A DNA stretch of 64,000 nucleotides from Isoetes taiwanensis (lineage: Eukaryota; Streptophyta; Lycopodiopsida; Isoetales; Isoetaceae). Within the stretch, counting starts at the first letter, position 1; each line of letters begins with the position of its first letter. Of this stretch, positions 55,131 to 64,000 are shown one piece after another. The notes beneath the pieces are model-generated. The model did not search any database. It saw nothing but the letters and a program-made list of their open reading frames with translations, and was not told where the DNA came from. Both the position numbers and the translations under genes were made by a program. The stretch is taken from positions 15,431,059-15,495,058 of the forward strand of contig JAJEKV010000004.1 in the NCBI GenBank assembly GCA_021234155.1, given 5' to 3'.

Positions 55131-57490
55131 AATACCTCTCTCTGCAAAAACAAAGGTATGAAGAGACAACTGACCTGTAGATTCTCACCCCGGCAAAGTG
55201 GCATTGCAGAAAGAAAGACCCCTACCATCCTAAATGCTATGAGGAGTATGCTTAAGTATACTGGCCTAAACTTTCTTCGGGGAAGAGGCATTCAAGACCT
55301 CTATTTATGTACAAAACTTATTGCCCTCTAGCAATATAAATGGTGCTCTGTCCGAGATGCTTTGGAATGCTAAAACGCCTACTTTTGACAGATTAAAAGC
55401 TTATGGATGCTTGGCATTTGTTCACGTGTCTGAACAATTAAGGTAAGAACTTGATGACATTGCATATATCTCTTACCTAGTTGGGTATGATGATCAATCT
55501 AAAGCCTATAGGCTTTATGATCCAAGGAGCAAAAGAATATTGATAAGTAGGTATGTTGTGTTTGGTGAAACACAATACTACAAGGCAATTCCAAAATTAA
55601 ACTTGCATGATGAGGTTACAGAGGACAAGCGGAAGCTAAAGAGTGATACATTGGAAAATAAAATGCCATGAACTAAGAGTCAAATTTCCCATTAATGACA
55701 TGGAAGATGTTGAAACTAAAGTGACTAATGCCATTGTAGATTATGAGCCTGTGCAAGTTCAATCTGAAGTTTTTCAATAAGAAGAAGTACCAGTAGAGCA
55801 ACCTAAAAGAAAAAGAAAAACTGAAGCTCAAAGGTTACAACAAAATACTACGGTAAATCATGAATTACTTGGATGAGACATGCATAGAAGGCAAAGAAAA
55901 CAGCGATTGGAGATCCGAGCCAATCTCAGGCATTTTAGCAAATGAACATCCATTCAATACCCCTAAACTTGATCGAGTCTTGTAGCAGAGGTCAGAATTG
56001 GAACAACGATGAAGAACTGGTCTGTTGAGGTCGAATTCTGCCGCATGGATTCTTCTGCCCCTGTAAACTGGCCGACCACCTCTATTTATAGTTGAATTTG
56101 CCTTTTTCCCATCAACAAAAGGCATCTGCACAAAAGACTAGCAGAGTAAAAAGGTGAGTTACATGACTTATTTGAGGTTTTGATGCTTTCAGATTTGAGT
56201 GTGCCTAAAAATTACTCAGAGGCATTGAATGCATCTGATAAAGACAAGTGGCTCAAGGCCATGCAACATGAAATGGCATCCTTTAAAAGGATTGAGACAT
56301 ATGAGCTTACAGACATGCCAAATAATAAGAATATGGTTGGCTATGAATGGCTTTTTAAAGTCAAAACAGGGGCAGATGGTATTACACCAAATTATAAAGC
56401 TCGTCTTGTAGCTCAAGGATTCTCACAAAGAAAAGGGCAAGACTATGAGGAGACCTTCTCATCTCTGGTTAAAATGAATAGCATTAGAATGCTTTTATCT
56501 ATAATTGCAAATGCATGTGACTTGGAGATTCATCACATGGATGTGAATACATCATTTTTAAATGCAAGGTTAGAGGAAGAAATGTATATGTGACAGGCAC
56601 CAGGATTTGAGAAAGGAGATAATAAAGCTTGGAGGCTGAAAAGAGTAGCTTATGGCCTCAGACAATCACCGAGAGAGTGATATAAGTGTCTGGATAGCTA
56701 TCTCAGAGAGGAAGGCTTCATCAAACTCAGAAATGATGACAATCTATATAAATTCCAAGGTGGAGATGAGTGGTGTATAGCCTCTATGTTGATGACAATA
56801 AAGTGACCTTAAAAGGAATGAATGTTTTGAAGCAATGCAATTAGATAACCAGAAATTCCAAATGACTAGCCTAGGTCAATTAAAAAAGTTCTTGGGAGTC
56901 AAAGTACAGAGGGACAGGAAAAATAAGAAACTGACATTAACACAAAAGGGACAAATAAAATCAATGTTGGAAAGGTTCAAAACGAAAGATTGCAAACCTT
57001 GGAAGACACTTGTAGCATCAGGAAGCAAAATATCTGAGAAAATGTGCCCAAGAAGGGATGAAGAGAGCAATGAAATGAGAAATATCTCATATAGATCACT
57101 ATTTGGTTATCTGGCATATGTAGCAGACTGCTCAAGTACTATCATAGCATATATTGTCAATATGCTAACTAGATATTTGAATGATCCAGAAAAGGAGCAT
57201 TGGACTGCTAAAAAGAGAGTACTTAGATATCTCAAAGGCACAGTAAATTGTGGAGTTACATTCTGTATAGAAGACTTGAACCTCATAGCATATTGTGATG
57301 CAGACTGGGAAGGGGACTTGGATCAGAGGAAATCCACCTCTGGATACTTGATATTTTTTGGGGGAGCACCTATAGCATGGAAATGCAAAAAGCAAGGCTC
57401 TACTGCCATGTCCAGTGCAGAAGCAGAATATGCCTCTGCAACTTTGGCTGCTAAAGAATTAGTTTGGGAAAGAAGACTAATCAAGAATTA
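55131..57490 (+). pseudogene. Copia pol block D: integrase, RT, RNase H
   Basis: It starts at the HID-RGGKYLS junction. Integrase fragments run to 55895, then a 235-bp insertion. RT (56180-56760) has KNMVGYEWLFKVK, YEETFSSLVKM and YGLRQSP; the catalytic box is frame-shifted. The frame 56835-57491 (218 codons) is the longest open piece in the array: KKFLGVKVQ, YRSLFGYLAYVADC, YCDADWEGD, SSAEAEYASATLAAKELVW. It stops at 57490 before the last catalytic part, and the array ends here. A short repeat of AGAATTAGTTTGGGAAAGAA marks the break. Confidence 0.85.
55896..56130 (-). mobile_element. 235-bp insertion with a TATA box in block D
   Basis: Present only in block D, between text continuous in A-C (AGAAGG..CAAAAG). 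On the reverse strand CTATAAATAG (56082-56091) is followed by leader-like text. It may be a small solo LTR or a promoter-bearing MITE. A possible CAAA(A)G target duplication flanks it. Confidence 0.5.
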
Positions 57491-58016
57491 GTTTGGGAAA
57501 GAAAATCATGGAATGGTTGCAGAATGCATCAGGATCTAGGCTAAATCATACTGGAAGGCATATATGATGTATGGCACAAATATATGGTTAGAAAGATGGT
57601 CGAGGAGATATTTCAATCCAATTTTAGAGATAAGGCCTATTGTTGAATTGATGCCTATTATAGATTTGAAGGTTATAATTAACATGATGTTGTGCAACCC
57701 AATAAGTTGGAGCCAAGATGCTTTCAAATTTTAGGGTTGCCTAGCTCAGCGCAGAATTGAGATCGGTCTGGCATATCGGCCGGATCAAATAAAATAAATT
57801 CAAGTTGTATGTTTAATCCTTAACGTGGGGTACAGGGAGTTCGTTTGCGAATAAATACAAATGAAGCTTGGGCTGTCGAAGGATCGGGTCAACACTGCTA
57901 CAATGTTTAAGTCAATCACTTTGGAACAGTGATTCTACTGTAGAAATTCAATGGTTTGAAATTAAATAGTCATTTTGATTCATTATATTCATTGTGTTAT
58001 TTCTTTTAAGAAACTG
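57491..58016. other. Unassigned flank of the copia array
   Basis: No domain recognised. Short open patches to 57730. Confidence 0.4.
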
Positions 58017-58140
58017 AATAGATAGATAGATAGATAGATAGATACATTATTGTCCCTTGTGCCCTGAGGCCCGTGGACTTATGTAGCATGGGCGAGCTCC
58101 CTTACGGGTGCTGAATATACATGATCTTGTTGCACTAGTG
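58017..58140 (-). repeat. Retroposon 3' end with (CTAT)n tail
   Basis: (GATA)n at 58017-58044 on the forward strand is the tail. The adjacent text, read in reverse, contains CCACGGGCCTCAGGGCACAA then GGGACAATAATGT, which resembles other plant retroposon ends with tetranucleotide tails. Confidence 0.55.
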
Positions 58141-58990
58141 CATTTAAAATATAAATTGCCTAGATAAATTCCTTCATGTTGTTAAAAAACTTCCTTTTAA
58201 CGTTTACAAATGCTTTTTACAAATTTTTGGTTGGGAAAAAAAAGTTTTAATCAAAAATAAGATTTTTAAGAGAGGTTCTTTTTTATTAAACTATTGTATG
58301 TGATATCTAAGTCACTAAAAATAGATAAAAGAAGAGAAGCGCTAGAGAGAATGTCAACTGTTTCTAGACTCATAACTTGAGCTACAGAGGTCAGATTCAA
58401 ATGATGTTTGGCTCTTTGAAAAGCTTATGTAGATAGCTTTCTATTTCATACGATTTGACCTAGATCTATCAAGATAGGTATCTGTTTTTTGTACTTTTCA
58501 ATCCAGATACCTTTTTGAAAAATGCATGCCATGCAAATTTGATGGTAATCTTGTTTTTATCATAACTTTTGAATCTGGATTCCGTTTTGTGTCTTCGTTA
58601 TTGTATTGGAAGCTCTCTCTAGGATCTTTTTAATGATGTATGATATTCTCATATTTGGTTAAGTTTTTTGAGTTAAAACAACAAGTTTTTGAGCGGATTT
58701 GGTAGGGTTTCACACCAAATTAAAACATGATTTGCACAACAGGAAATCATACTCTCTACGCAGCTGATCATTCTGGTTTTGTTCTGCATCATTATAATGC
58801 AGTAAGCTTTTATGAAGATATTGAAAAGATGATGTTATCTTGACCGCGTTTTATATTGGAAAAAAGAGAATTGAAACTTTTGTTTTGGTGTGTTATGAGA
58901 GATGTTGTTTTTTTGGTTTGAAAAAGAAATAAAAATTCAAAAAATATTGGCAAGTTCATGAATAACATATAAATTATCAAATATAGAACA
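58141..58990. other. Non-coding, AT-rich
   Basis: No gene. It contains T-rich repeats of ATAACTT(T/G)-type phrases (58370, 58562). It could be leader or LTR of the following copia element, but no partner copy is in the window. Confidence 0.4.
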
Positions 58991-60311
58991 ATGGGTGATC
59001 AACTTATTTTTCCTTACCTAGATTGTAGTTCAAAAAAAGAAACAAGCCCACTTAAATCTTGGATAAATGACACTGGCGAAGATTTGCCTAGGTTTCCTGA
59101 AACATTCATATCCAAAAAAAGGTTTGCCAACAGAACTAATCGCGTTCATCTATTATTCGCCTGGCCTTCTAAACAATACTTACACAAATATGGCCTTAAG
59201 GACAAATCTAGAGGCCCTTCGTAACATTCATAAATGATTATTCAAGGAAAATAAAGTGCTACATTTTACAACATAAGGATCAAGATTTTGATGCATACAA
59301 ACTCTTTGAGAAGGAAGTTGAAAGACAAATAGGGAGGAAGATTAAGACAAGCGAGTTTTATCTAACGAGTTTAAGAAATATTGCAGGGACCATGACATAA
59401 AAAAGGCAATAACTAGGTATGGCAAATTTTTTATAGGATGAAGCAATCAAAACCGTTGTGTTTTTTCAAAATATGCTATCTTTTGCATTTGTCAAGGGTA
59501 AAATCCCTGATGAGATGTGGAATGCCATCATATGACATGTTTAAAACATATTGATGTGTAGCTATGCTCATATTCCAAAGGAACTTAGAAGAATAGAATA
59601 GAATAGAAAACTTGTTCAAACTATGACGAGGCATTAGGTTTGAAGAGTTTGAAAATTGGAGACAAGCCATGATGAAAGAAATGCATGCCTTGATAGGGCC
59701 AACACATATGAAGTGGTTTCAAAACCTGCGGACCAAAAATGTTATTGGGAGCAAATGGATTTTTAAGCTAAAACCAGAGCCAAATTGTGGGCAAAAATGC
59801 AAGGCACGATTGATAGCATAGGAATTCACTCAAAGAAATAGCATGGACTATGAAGAAACCCTTTCTTCCATAGTTAATTTAACTAACATAAGGATTTTAC
59901 TAGTCTTTGCTAATGTTAACAATTTGGAAGTGGTCAGCACAACTTTTCTAAATGCAGAGCTTGATGAAGAGGTGTACATGAAACAAGCACCTGGATTTGA
60001 AGTTAAACAAAAGGGCATGGAGAAACTCAAGTATTCAGGGTATGGACTAAAGCAATCCCCAAAAATGTGGCACAAATGTATAGAACAAGGATTCAACAAA
60101 TTTCTTAATGATGGAAACTTGTATGTTTTGAATAGGGAAGTCAATTTTGCATTATCGCATTGTATTTGGATGATCCTAATATATTGAACATTGCAAACAA
60201 ATTTTGAAGAGCAAGTTTCAAATGATTGTCTTAGATCAGTTAGAAAGTTCTTAGAAATGGAGTTTGCAAAGATATTGAAGGCAAAAGACTAAGCATCAGT
60301 TAGAAGGGTAC
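58991..60311 (+). pseudogene. Second copia element: integrase and RT, first part
   Basis: A different copia family from blocks A-D. The opening frame (58991-59224) is not recognised. At 59230-59400 decayed integrase core is seen (FDAYKLFEKEVERQIGRKIK across frames). A (GAATA)n retroposon tail interrupts at 59590-59607. RT at 59640-60187 has NWRQAMMKEMHAL, MDYEETLSSIVNL, TTFLNAELDEEVYMKQAPGF and YGLKQSPKMWHK; the active-site box is lost. It is cut by a LINE at 60312. Confidence 0.8.
59590..59607 (-). repeat. (GAATA)n tract
   Basis: Three to four GAATA units lie in the copia integrase region. Judging from the copies at 49984 and 51448, it is a minimal retroposon tail insertion. Confidence 0.5.
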
Positions 60312-61323
60312 TGAAAGGCTTGCTTCGGGCCTGGAAGGTAGTCCAGCAGGTGATTACATTTGATTGGGAAGCTTGTCTCCAGGCATCTTCCCCCTTTCTG
60401 TGGTTGCCTTTGTATACTCATGGACAACTACACCCAGTTGTAGAATTTATGCATGCGCATTCCCAAGCGAGGTAGTGGTATTTTGGTATTGACATTGCTC
60501 CTTGGCAATGGTTTCAGGAGAAATATGGGTTGTTGGATAAAGATATCAGTATATGGGCTTATATAGCAAGTGCTCCTCCTTTAATTAAGAAGGTGGGTAA
60601 CAAGCGATGCTGGAACTTTGTTCAAGGTATTAAAGAAGGCAAGAAGCTAGTAAGTTCATGCTACACATTGCTTACCTCCTCAAGTACTTTATCACCTCTT
60701 GAAAATGGCACTTACAGACTTTGCCTTCTCAATGGCAATCCATCTGGAACCTTGTTTGGTCTAAATATAATCCTCCAAAGGTAAATGTTCTACTTTGGCA
60801 GGTGATTCATCGCTCTTTGAGAGTTAATGAGATGGTTCATCGCTTTAAGCCGGGAGTAAGCCCACTTTGCCCAATGTGTGAGCGGTGCATTGAAACATTG
60901 GAGCACTGCTTATATTTGTGTGCAGAGCTGAGTAGTCTTAGGTCCTGGCTGCATTCTCTTTTTGGAGTATATTTGGATAGTCAGCACTTTCTTTTGGGTA
61001 TTTATCCAAATCAGTGGACTGCTTCTAAAAGGATTGCCTTTCACATGGCAAAGTCTTGGCTAATATGGAGTGTATGGAAGCGAAGGCGAAGAAAGGTCTT
61101 TTATGATAAGCATATTTCTTCTCAGATGGTGCTTCAAGAAATTCGTAAGAAGTTGTATAATCGCTTTCAGATCTCCAATTGTCCTGATCGTATTAAAATT
61201 CCAATATGGAGTGATTATCTAAAAGTGATTGATGCTTCAGGGACATTTCTTACTTCTGGAAGTACTTTGTAATATTTTGAGTGTATAATATGAAGTAAAA
61301 CGCGTTCTTCAAAAAAAAAAAAA
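60312..61323 (+). mobile_element. 5'-truncated LINE inserted in copia
   Basis: A forward-strand L1-type 3' end of about 1 kb ends in A13 (61311-61323). Copia sequence stops at GGGTAC (60311) and resumes at ATTGAACATATG after the tail, in register with the copia protein. This places the insertion precisely. Any target duplication is at most a few bases. Confidence 0.85.
60721..61272 (+). pseudogene. LINE ORF2 C-terminus with zinc-binding domain
   Basis: 183 codons with the plant LINE zf-RVT domain: NPPKVNVLLWQVIHRSL, then CPMCERCIETLEHCLYLC with its C-x2-C..H..C pattern, WLIWSVWKRRRRKVF and a short tail to the stop at 61272. This domain follows RT in plant L1 ORF2. The part before it is in another frame (60530-60784). 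Only the 3' end was inserted, so the piece was never functional here. Confidence 0.85.
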
Positions 61324-61944
61324 CATTGAACATATGTTCAAAATATTTAATATGATTGAATGCAATGTGTCAAAGACACCAATAGTGCATGGACTTAAGT
61401 TATCCTCACATAGGGATCTTAAGACAGAGATAGAACAGGAACAAATGACAAAAGTGCCATATAGGGAGTTAATTGAATGCCTACTATTTGTCTCAAATAG
61501 CTTATATTGCTTTTACAATAAGCTTGTTGAGTAGATTCACTAATAATCCAAGACATCAACACTCAACAACTGCAAAAGGATACTCAAATACTTGAAATAC
61601 ACCAGGAACCATGGATTAACTTATTGCAATAATAATTTGATTCTGACAGGTTATGCAGATATTAGTTGGGGAAGTGATGTTGACACTAAGAAGTGAACAT
61701 TTGGATATTATCTTATGCTTGAAGGAACAACTATGGCATGGAAAAGCAAAAAAATAATTTTGAATGGTCATCTCCACAGCAACAGAAGCATAATATAACT
61801 CTACATCACTAGTTACAAAGGTATAGCATGGTTAAGACGTCTACTTCATGAGTTGAAGGTATATCAAGTAATGTCTGCAGTGCTTTACTCAGATAGTTTG
61901 AATTATATTGCTATTACAAGGAACCCATATTGGGAGAACACCCA
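61324..61944 (+). pseudogene. Second copia element: RT end and RNase H
   Basis: Continuation after the LINE: FKIFNMIECNVSKTPIVHGL, VPYRELIECLLFVSNS, then a TNNPRHQH-like stretch, YADISWGSDVDTKK and MAWKSKK in shifting frames. It stops at the NPYWENT-like motif just before the final RNase H residues, at the A-CTAG point described at 61945. Confidence 0.8.
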
Positions 61945-61970
61945 CTAGTGGGGTGCAAAAAAACGCACCC
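61945..61970 (-). mobile_element. Candidate Helitron 3' terminus, reverse strand
   Basis: On the reverse strand a hairpin GGGTGC-GTTTTTTT-GCACCC is followed by CA-CTAG and the target base T. The copia RNase H stops exactly here. The stem is short (6 bp) and the 5' end was not found. Confidence 0.4.
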
Positions 61971-62084
61971 TAGCACCCTATTCCCGCGCGTCAACAGTAA
62001 ATAGATGGTTAAAGGCAGTTATTATTGGCAGCTACGTTAGTCCAGGAATTTCAAAAATCTTTGTCCTATTATGTTTTATCGTAT

Positions 62085-62197
62085 TCTTTTTTCTTTTTCT
62101 CTTTTTTTTTTTCTTTTTTCTTTCTTCTTTCTTCTTTCTTCTTTATTCTTTCTTCTTTTTTCTTTTTTCTTTTCTTTTTTTTTTTTCTTTTTTTACA
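62085..62197 (+). repeat. T/C-rich microsatellite
   Basis: (TTC)n and T-rich runs with only C interruptions. Reading frames through it are artefacts. Confidence 0.9.
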
Positions 62198-62640
62198 GTT
62201 CACATCTAGATTTACACAATATAATGTACAATTTACAATTACAATTCTCCATTCAAGATGCAAACCAAACCCAAAAATATCCTTCCTGGTTTTTACACCA
62301 GGCCATAGCTCAGGGACATCCTTAAACTGCCTTTACTATGAGTACATCACACGTACAACATTTTTCTTTTAACTTACTATGATATTATGGCCTTTATCCA
62401 TTATAACTTTATACAAAATATACTTAAGTTCGTATTTCAAACTACAATACTCTTATTTTGTTCAAATAACCATTCTTATTTTCTTATTTTCTTATTTTGT
62501 GACATTGAGCACAGCATCCGTACGGGTGCTGGGATCATGGAGGTTATGGACATGCGAGATCAGCTATGTCCTCGGGCACACACTTGACATGTATATATAC
62601 ATTGATGTATACTTGTACAGTTTGACAACATTCTTATTAC
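62198..62640. other. Non-coding
   Basis: No gene seen. Confidence 0.45.
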
Positions 62641-62793
62641 TGTCACGGTTTTTCCCTCGAAAACCCTTCGGGGCGGGGGTTTTTTAACCCGGACAGTAAT
62701 AAGTTTGCTGCGCTCCTTGTGGGTCCCATAGGCCGATTGGCCTCAGTGGACGATAAAAAATCATTCTCATTCTCATTCTCATTCTCATTCTCT
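62641..62793 (+). repeat. Retroposon copy with (ATTCTC)n tail
   Basis: Same order of blocks as 31741-31887: GGGCGGGGGTTTTTTAAC, AGTAATAAGTTTGCTGC, GGGTCCCATAGGCC, then CAGTGGACGATAAAAAATC and five to six ATTCTC units. The tail motif differs from the (ATTCT) of the other copy. Confidence 0.68.
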
Positions 62794-63433
62794 AATGAGT
62801 AGTATTTCTAAGCTTATTTCTTTCTCTATCTAGTTCTTTCACTTTGTACAACCTCCTTTTCATGCATGAGCCATCATATACTCATTCTTTCAAACTATAA
62901 TCCTTCTACAATTTTTGATATCATTGCGTCTAACCTCTACTATAATATTAAGTAGTTTATTTCCATGTTAAAGGACCCGTCTTATATCTATTTTTCTGTC
63001 ATAATTCAGATTTCAATGTTTGTGTCCATATATACTTCCTCAATCATAATTAAACCATGGAATTGTGACATTTGGAAGGATCACACCAAACTTGAGCAAA
63101 ATCAGTATTCCACATCTTCAAATGAAGTAGAAATTCAACATTCTCCTTCATCATTTGTAGCTTATTTGTGCTACATCGAAACCTTGACAAAAAGAGTAGG
63201 AGAAGATGTCTTGGTTGCCAAGTTGTATGGTTGCATAGTTGTGATTTGAGTGTTGGGCAAGGGTTATTCCACATGAGATCAAAGTTGCAAGTTGTAATAA
63301 GCTAACTTGTTGCCAATGGACAAACTACTTATATGATTTGCAATGTCTGCTTGTAATATAATTCCAATTTGTATCCTGAATGCATATTATTATCATCATT
63401 ATTATTATTATTATATTATTATATATATTGGCG
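62794..63433. other. Non-coding with a terminal (ATT)n tract
   Basis: Frame 62965-63249 (94 codons) has no domain. (TTA/ATT)n lies at 63387-63425. Confidence 0.45.
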
Positions 63434-63442
63434 TATATTTTA

Positions 63443-63897
63443 GGGAAAAACTCTGAAATACCCTTATGTTTTACTAAAATTAACAAAACGCCCCTAGTTT
63501 TGGGGGTATTTTTATGGAAATGATCATAACTTTTTTGTGATGATCCAAATGAGAATGAGCCTTGCAGATATATTGTAGAAGAGGTTGAGGTCTCTCCATG
63601 AAAGTTAACATCTCCTGAATCGGATTCGAAATCTCAAGTTATGGTCTCGTAAATCCTTCGAAATTTCTACAATTTTCTCGTGTATTAAAAATAGCATAAC
63701 TTGTGATTTAAGACTCCGATTTATATGATCTTACCTTTGATGGAAAAAAATCTCATCCTCCTTTGCAATAGCTCGAAAGGCTCATTCTCATTTGGATCAT
63801 CACAAAAAAGTTATGATAATTTCCATTAAAATACCCCCAAAACTAGGGGCTTTTGTTAATTTTAGCAAAAATATAAGGGTATTTCAGAGTTTTTCCC
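63443..63897. mobile_element. MULE-type MITE with long terminal inverted repeats
   Basis: A 455-bp element with TIRs of about 115 bp. The left starts GGGAAAAACTCTGAAATACC and the right is its near-perfect reverse complement. The TIRs end around AATGAGAATGAGCC. 9-bp flanks TATATTTTA (63434-63442) and TATTTTTTA (63898-63906) match at eight positions, the duplication length of Mutator-like transposons. There is no coding capacity, so movement would need a transposase elsewhere. Confidence 0.85.
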
Positions 63898-63906
63898 TAT
63901 TTTTTA

Positions 63907-64000
63907 TTACATATTTGTTTGTCTATTTGTAATGTAAGAGTAGGATTTATCGTATGTTATTGCTTTCCTTTATTTATTCATTTTATTACTTGCTACAAAG
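63907..64000. other. Right flank, nothing seen
   Basis: AT-rich, with no feature. Confidence 0.5.

Noticed and set aside
62069-62372. Phe/Ser-rich and Lys/Glu-rich frames
   Set aside because: They come from a T/C microsatellite.

Overview
The window reads as a repeat-dense stretch of a large plant nuclear genome, most likely a seed plant. The evidence is the mix of elements: Ty3/gypsy chromoviruses primed by initiator tRNA-Met, degraded Ty1/copia pol, an L1-type LINE, tRNA-like SINE heads, a Helitron 3' terminus with the plant-type hairpin and CTAG end, a MULE-type MITE with 9-bp target duplications, and broken pieces of plant F-box and Ulp1-like genes. I see no intact host gene, no rRNA, no convincing tRNA gene and no prokaryotic feature.

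Layout. 0.2-13.0 kb is one reverse-strand chromovirus with both LTRs, PBS, PPT, gag, protease, RT, RNase H, integrase and chromodomain. All its genes are frameshifted, and it has a very long 5' region holding two extra charged ORFs and four copies of a roughly 66-nt palindrome. 13.0-17.4 kb is sparse sequence ending in the 5' leader, PBS and LTR of a second reverse-strand relative. 17.4-20.2 kb is an L1 LINE cut off inside RT. 20.2-28.9 kb is a forward-strand LTR element (truncated 5' LTR, decayed PBS, PPT, full 3' LTR) whose 6.3-kb interior has no recognisable pol. 28.9-31.1 kb is a reverse-strand gypsy remnant (RT, protease, zinc knuckle, gag, LTR).

31.1-35.7 kb contains SINE pieces and a Helitron 3' end downstream of broken F-box gene exons. 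35.7-42.4 kb is low-coding sequence with a Ulp1-like protease fragment, tandem duplications and a CAC-rich array. 42.4-57.5 kb is a copia locus. Gag/protease pieces are followed by four head-to-tail integrase-RT-RNase H blocks, in which RNase H of one block runs into integrase of the next. A 4.1-kb gag-protease-only LTR element with a perfect 5-bp target duplication sits inside this locus. 57.5-62 kb holds a second copia family split by a 5'-truncated LINE. The last 2 kb carry simple-repeat tracts, a retroposon copy and the MITE.

Most coding sequence here is dead: the functional logic is that of nested parasites. The most interesting structures are the tandem copia pol array, the gag-protease element with an unexplained second ORF ending in a membrane segment, the palindrome quartet in the chromovirus leader, and the pol-less element with similar LTRs. 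Many differences between paired LTRs fall in CG-rich words while flanking AT-rich text is unchanged, so some frameshifts may reflect sequence quality rather than biology.
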